From Gammaproteobacteria bacterium (GTDB lineage: Bacteria > Pseudomonadota > Gammaproteobacteria > Thiomicrospirales > Thiomicrospiraceae): 8,445 nt of DNA. Of this stretch, positions 6,562-8,445 are shown piece after piece. Under the pieces are notes generated by a model, which saw only the letters and a list, made by a program, of their open reading frames with translations, made no database searches and had not been told where the DNA came from. A program made the position numbers and the translations under genes. The DNA lies in assembly GCA_013153955.1 (NCBI GenBank), contig JAADDM010000200.1, positions 1 through 8,445 on the forward strand. Direction: 5' to 3'. Positions within the stretch are counted from its first letter, which is position 1. Every line of letters begins with the position of its first letter.

Positions 6562-6575
6562 ATTCAAATTTGAAT
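6562..6575. repeat. 14-base perfect palindrome in the convergent gap
   Basis: ATTCAAATTTGAAT is a perfect palindrome lying 20 bases after the DUF445 stop. A second, GTTATATAAC, is at 6604-6613 and touches the terminator. Both are AT-rich and could bind a dimeric regulator, but they lie downstream of genes on both sides, where an operator is unlikely. They may simply be low-complexity intergenic sequence. Confidence 0.35.
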
Positions 6576-6610
6576 GAAGCTTGATGTAAGCCTTACTTAA
6601 GCCGTTATAT

Positions 6611-6658
6611 AACGCAAAAGCCCATTTAACCAGGCCTGGTTAAATGGGCTTTTGCGTT
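6611..6658. terminator. Bidirectional rho-independent terminator, perfect 48-base palindrome
   Basis: The 24 bases at 6611-6634 are the exact reverse complement of 6635-6658. The core has the familiar AAAAGCCC ... GGGCTTTT form, so the stem gives GGGCTTTTGCGTTT on the plus strand and an equivalent T-rich tail on the minus strand. In RNA it would fold into a stem of about 22 pairs with a four-base loop around GGCC. It sits 68 bases after the DUF445 stop and 161 bases past the stop of the minus-strand small protein gene. This is where a shared terminator for two converging transcripts is expected. Confidence 0.9.
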
Positions 6659-6693
6659 TATGGGCATTCACTCATAGAGATAATAGGCTCAAT

Positions 6694-6729
6694 AGAATAC
6701 TTAGAATACTTAGGATACTTAGGGTGGTT
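6694..6729. repeat. Short 9-base tandem repeat
   Basis: Three units with consensus AGAATACTT follow each other at 6694-6702, 6703-6711 and 6712-6720, the third with one change (AGGATACTT). A decayed fourth unit, AGGGTGGTT, runs to 6729. The repeat lies in the non-coding convergent gap. Nothing else in 6659-6819 looks like a gene or a second terminator. It is probably a slippage-generated microrepeat. Confidence 0.7.
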
Positions 6730-6819
6730 AAGCTGTTTTAAGGGGCTTTAATAAATGCTCTCCACATCGCCTGACGTATTTTTACTCTGCGCTTACCCCA
6801 AAACATAACCGACCCGTTA

Positions 6820-7062
6820 TTAACCTCGACCAAACAGCCTAAATAGAAAGCGAATAAAAATAAATATGGCAACGCCCATCCAAGGGTAGACGAACCAGCG
6901 AAAGAACTCATAAAAAGAGGTTAGCGGGGCTTCCATATGCTGTAAGCCTTCAACCGTTAAGAGTCCATCTTCGGCATTAGAGAGCACCATCAGGGCAACG
7001 ATTAGAACGATAGCGCCAATGATTGCGCCACCAAATACAAAAATTCTGCTGAAAATATCCAT
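6820..7062 (-). CDS. Small two-span membrane protein coupled to the symporter
   Basis: I do not recognise the family. The 80-residue protein has two strongly hydrophobic segments, about 7-28 (IFVFGGAIIGAIVLIVALMVL) and 56-75 (RWFVYPWMGVAIFIFIRFLF). A short polar loop (NAEDGLLTVEGLQHMEAP) lies between them, and the tail is basic (FRLFGRG). Both ends probably face the cytoplasm, with the acidic loop outside, by the positive-inside rule. The ATG directly follows the TAG stop of the symporter gene with no spare base. A good AAGGAAAG (7066-7073, read on the minus strand) lies within the last symporter codons. This arrangement argues for translational coupling and for a protein made along with the transporter, perhaps an accessory or stabilising subunit. 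That role is inferred from position only. Transcription probably ends at the palindrome at 6611-6658. Confidence 0.8.
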   Translation of the reverse strand: MDIFSRIFVFGGAIIGAIVLIVALMVLSNAEDGLLTVEGLQHMEAPLTSFYEFFRWFVYPWMGVAIFIFIRFLFRLFGRG

Positions 7063-8412
7063 CTACTTTCCTTGGTTAAAGTGATTGTGTGTCAGTTTAA
7101 TAATAACGGGCGAGAGCACCAAGAGTGCAATGAGGTTTGGAATCGCCATGAGTGCATTCAATACATCCGCTAGAATCAGCACGGTATTAAAGTAGTCTGA
7201 GAGGGCTGCACCGACAAATACGGCCAATACCCAGAATATACGGTAGCCCGTAATGACCTTGGTGCCCGCTAAGTACTCTGCACAGCGTTCGCCATAATAA
7301 CTCCAGCCGACCAGTGTGGTAAAGGCAAATATGGCTAAGCCAACAGCGACGACCATGCCCCCTATATCTGAACCAAGGCCTGTTGTGAAGGCGAGGGCGG
7401 TAAGAGGTGAGCCGGTCTCACCACTCTGCCATACGCCCGTGACCATAATGACCAAAGCGGTCATGGTACAGAGAATGATGGTATCAATAAACGTACCCAG
7501 CATGGCGATGTGTCCTTGCTCAACGGGGTTATTGGTTTTAGCCGCGGCATGGGCAATCGGGGCAGTTCCTAATCCTGCTTCGTTTGAGAAGATGCCTCGT
7601 GCCACCCCAAATTGCATCGCAAGAATAATACTGGCGCCAGCAAAGCCACCTGCGGCAGCACTGCCTGTGAAGGCGCTTTCAACGATCGTTGTCAGTGCAG
7701 CAGGTAGGGCATCAGCATAGACGACTAGGATATAGAGCGAAAATCCAATATAGATAAGCGCCATAATCGGAACAAGTGCCGTGGCGGTTTTAGCGATACG
7801 GCTAATGCCCCCAAATAGCACTAGGCCTACCAGTATCATCATAATAACGCCTGTAAGTTGATTGTTAATACCAAAGGCAGACTCCATCGCCCCTGCAACG
7901 GCATTGGCTTGCACCATGTTGCCAATGCCAAATGCTGCAATCGTACCGAACAGTGCAAAAGCAAATGCGAGGGGTTTCCACTTTGCGCCCATTCCATTCT
8001 TAATGTAGTACATGGGGCCACCAACATGTTTGCCTTCCACATCGACTTCTCTGTATTTAACAGCAAGCACCGCTTCGCCATACTTGGTCGCCATGCCGAC
8101 CAGTGCTGTCATCCACATCCAAAAAATTGCACCAGGGCCACCAATGAAGAGGGCGGCAGCAACCCCGGCGATATTACCTGTTCCAACGGTTGCGGCCATG
8201 GCTGTCATGAGTGCACTAAAGGGGCTTATATCCCCCTGCGCTTTCGAAGAGCGACTTTTCCAGAGCAAGCTAAATGCGTAAAAGAGATTTCTGAGGGGCA
8301 AAAAGCGGAGCTTAATTGTCAGGTAAACGCCCGTGCCTAGCAGCAGTATGAGCATAACCGGGCCCCATGCCCAACTACTTGCGGTCGATAAGATTTCGGT
8401 TAGGGAGGTCAT
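7063..8412 (-). CDS. AGCS family sodium:alanine/glycine symporter
   Basis: This 449-residue inner-membrane transporter belongs to the alanine/glycine:cation symporter family (AlsT/DagA type), which imports small neutral amino acids, typically alanine or glycine, with sodium. About ten or eleven hydrophobic segments are visible. Family blocks include PFSALMTAMAATVGTGNIAG (64-83), GGPMYYIKNGMG (131-142) and GVARGIFSNEAGLGTAPIAH (269-288). The unwound-helix glycines VGTGN and the SNEAGLGTAP block are those tied to substrate and sodium binding in this family. The length is normal and no damage is seen. The ATG at 8412 is preceded on the minus strand by AAAAGG (8419-8424) with six bases between. 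The promoter lies mostly beyond the right edge. Exact substrate preference cannot be read from sequence alone, so no gene symbol is given. It heads a two-gene unit with the 80-residue membrane protein. Confidence 0.96.
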   Translation of the reverse strand: MTSLTEILSTASSWAWGPVMLILLLGTGVYLTIKLRFLPLRNLFYAFSLLWKSRSSKAQGDISPFSALMTAMAATVGTGNIAGVAAALFIGGPGAIFWMWMTALVGMATKYGEAVLAVKYREVDVEGKHVGGPMYYIKNGMGAKWKPLAFAFALFGTIAAFGIGNMVQANAVAGAMESAFGINNQLTGVIMMILVGLVLFGGISRIAKTATALVPIMALIYIGFSLYILVVYADALPAALTTIVESAFTGSAAAGGFAGASIILAMQFGVARGIFSNEAGLGTAPIAHAAAKTNNPVEQGHIAMLGTFIDTIILCTMTALVIMVTGVWQSGETGSPLTALAFTTGLGSDIGGMVVAVGLAIFAFTTLVGWSYYGERCAEYLAGTKVITGYRIFWVLAVFVGAALSDYFNTVLILADVLNALMAIPNLIALLVLSPVIIKLTHNHFNQGK

Positions 8413-8445
8413 GATAAGCCTTTTTTAATGGGACAAAATATTGAG

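Noticed and set aside
6543..6819. Small genes in the convergent gap
   Set aside because: ATG-started plus-strand frames read here stop within about ten codons, and none has a ribosome-binding site. Only the terminator, palindromes and microrepeat are supported.
7316..8340. Long plus-strand open frames opposite the symporter gene
   Set aside because: They are mirror frames of a clear AGCS transporter. Their composition (Ala/Pro/Thr or Cys/His rich) is typical of shadows, and they overlap one another.

Overview
This window reads as a chromosomal housekeeping region of a Gammaproteobacterium. The order lepA-lepB-rnc-era-recO-pdxJ-acpS is the arrangement known from E. coli and relatives, and the encoded proteins match those families across their full length. 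The moderate GC content, the DUF445-type membrane protein and the AGCS-type symporter would fit a marine or sulfur-oxidising lineage such as Thiomicrospira/Hydrogenovibrio. That placement is an impression, not something the sequence proves.

Layout, plus strand, 1-6542: the 3' half of lepA (elongation factor 4) enters from the left edge and overlaps lepB (signal peptidase I) by one base. rnc (RNase III), era (ribosome-assembly GTPase) and recO (recombination mediator) follow with gaps of 1 to 14 bases. After a 71-base gap come pdxJ (pyridoxine 5'-phosphate synthase) and acpS (holo-ACP synthase). A 123-residue protein of unknown family lies 22 bases after acpS. A 69-base gap holding a strong hairpin then leads to a DUF445-type membrane protein. 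The tight spacing suggests one long transcript, or a few overlapping ones, covering translation, secretion, RNA processing, DNA repair and cofactor synthesis.

Intergenic, 6543-6819: this convergent gap of 277 bases holds a perfect 48-base palindrome that looks like a bidirectional terminator, a short 9-base tandem repeat and two small AT-rich palindromes. I see no gene in it.

Minus strand, 8412-6820: an AGCS-family sodium:alanine/glycine symporter is followed without a spare base (stop TAG, then ATG) by an 80-residue protein with two predicted membrane segments. The pair appears to be translationally coupled.

No mobile element, CRISPR array, tRNA or rRNA was seen, and no obvious new multi-gene system. 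The items most worth a second look are the small membrane protein coupled to the symporter, the unknown gene behind acpS, and several hairpins in and between genes. The most notable hairpins are two in succession within recO, directly after a run of seven A's.
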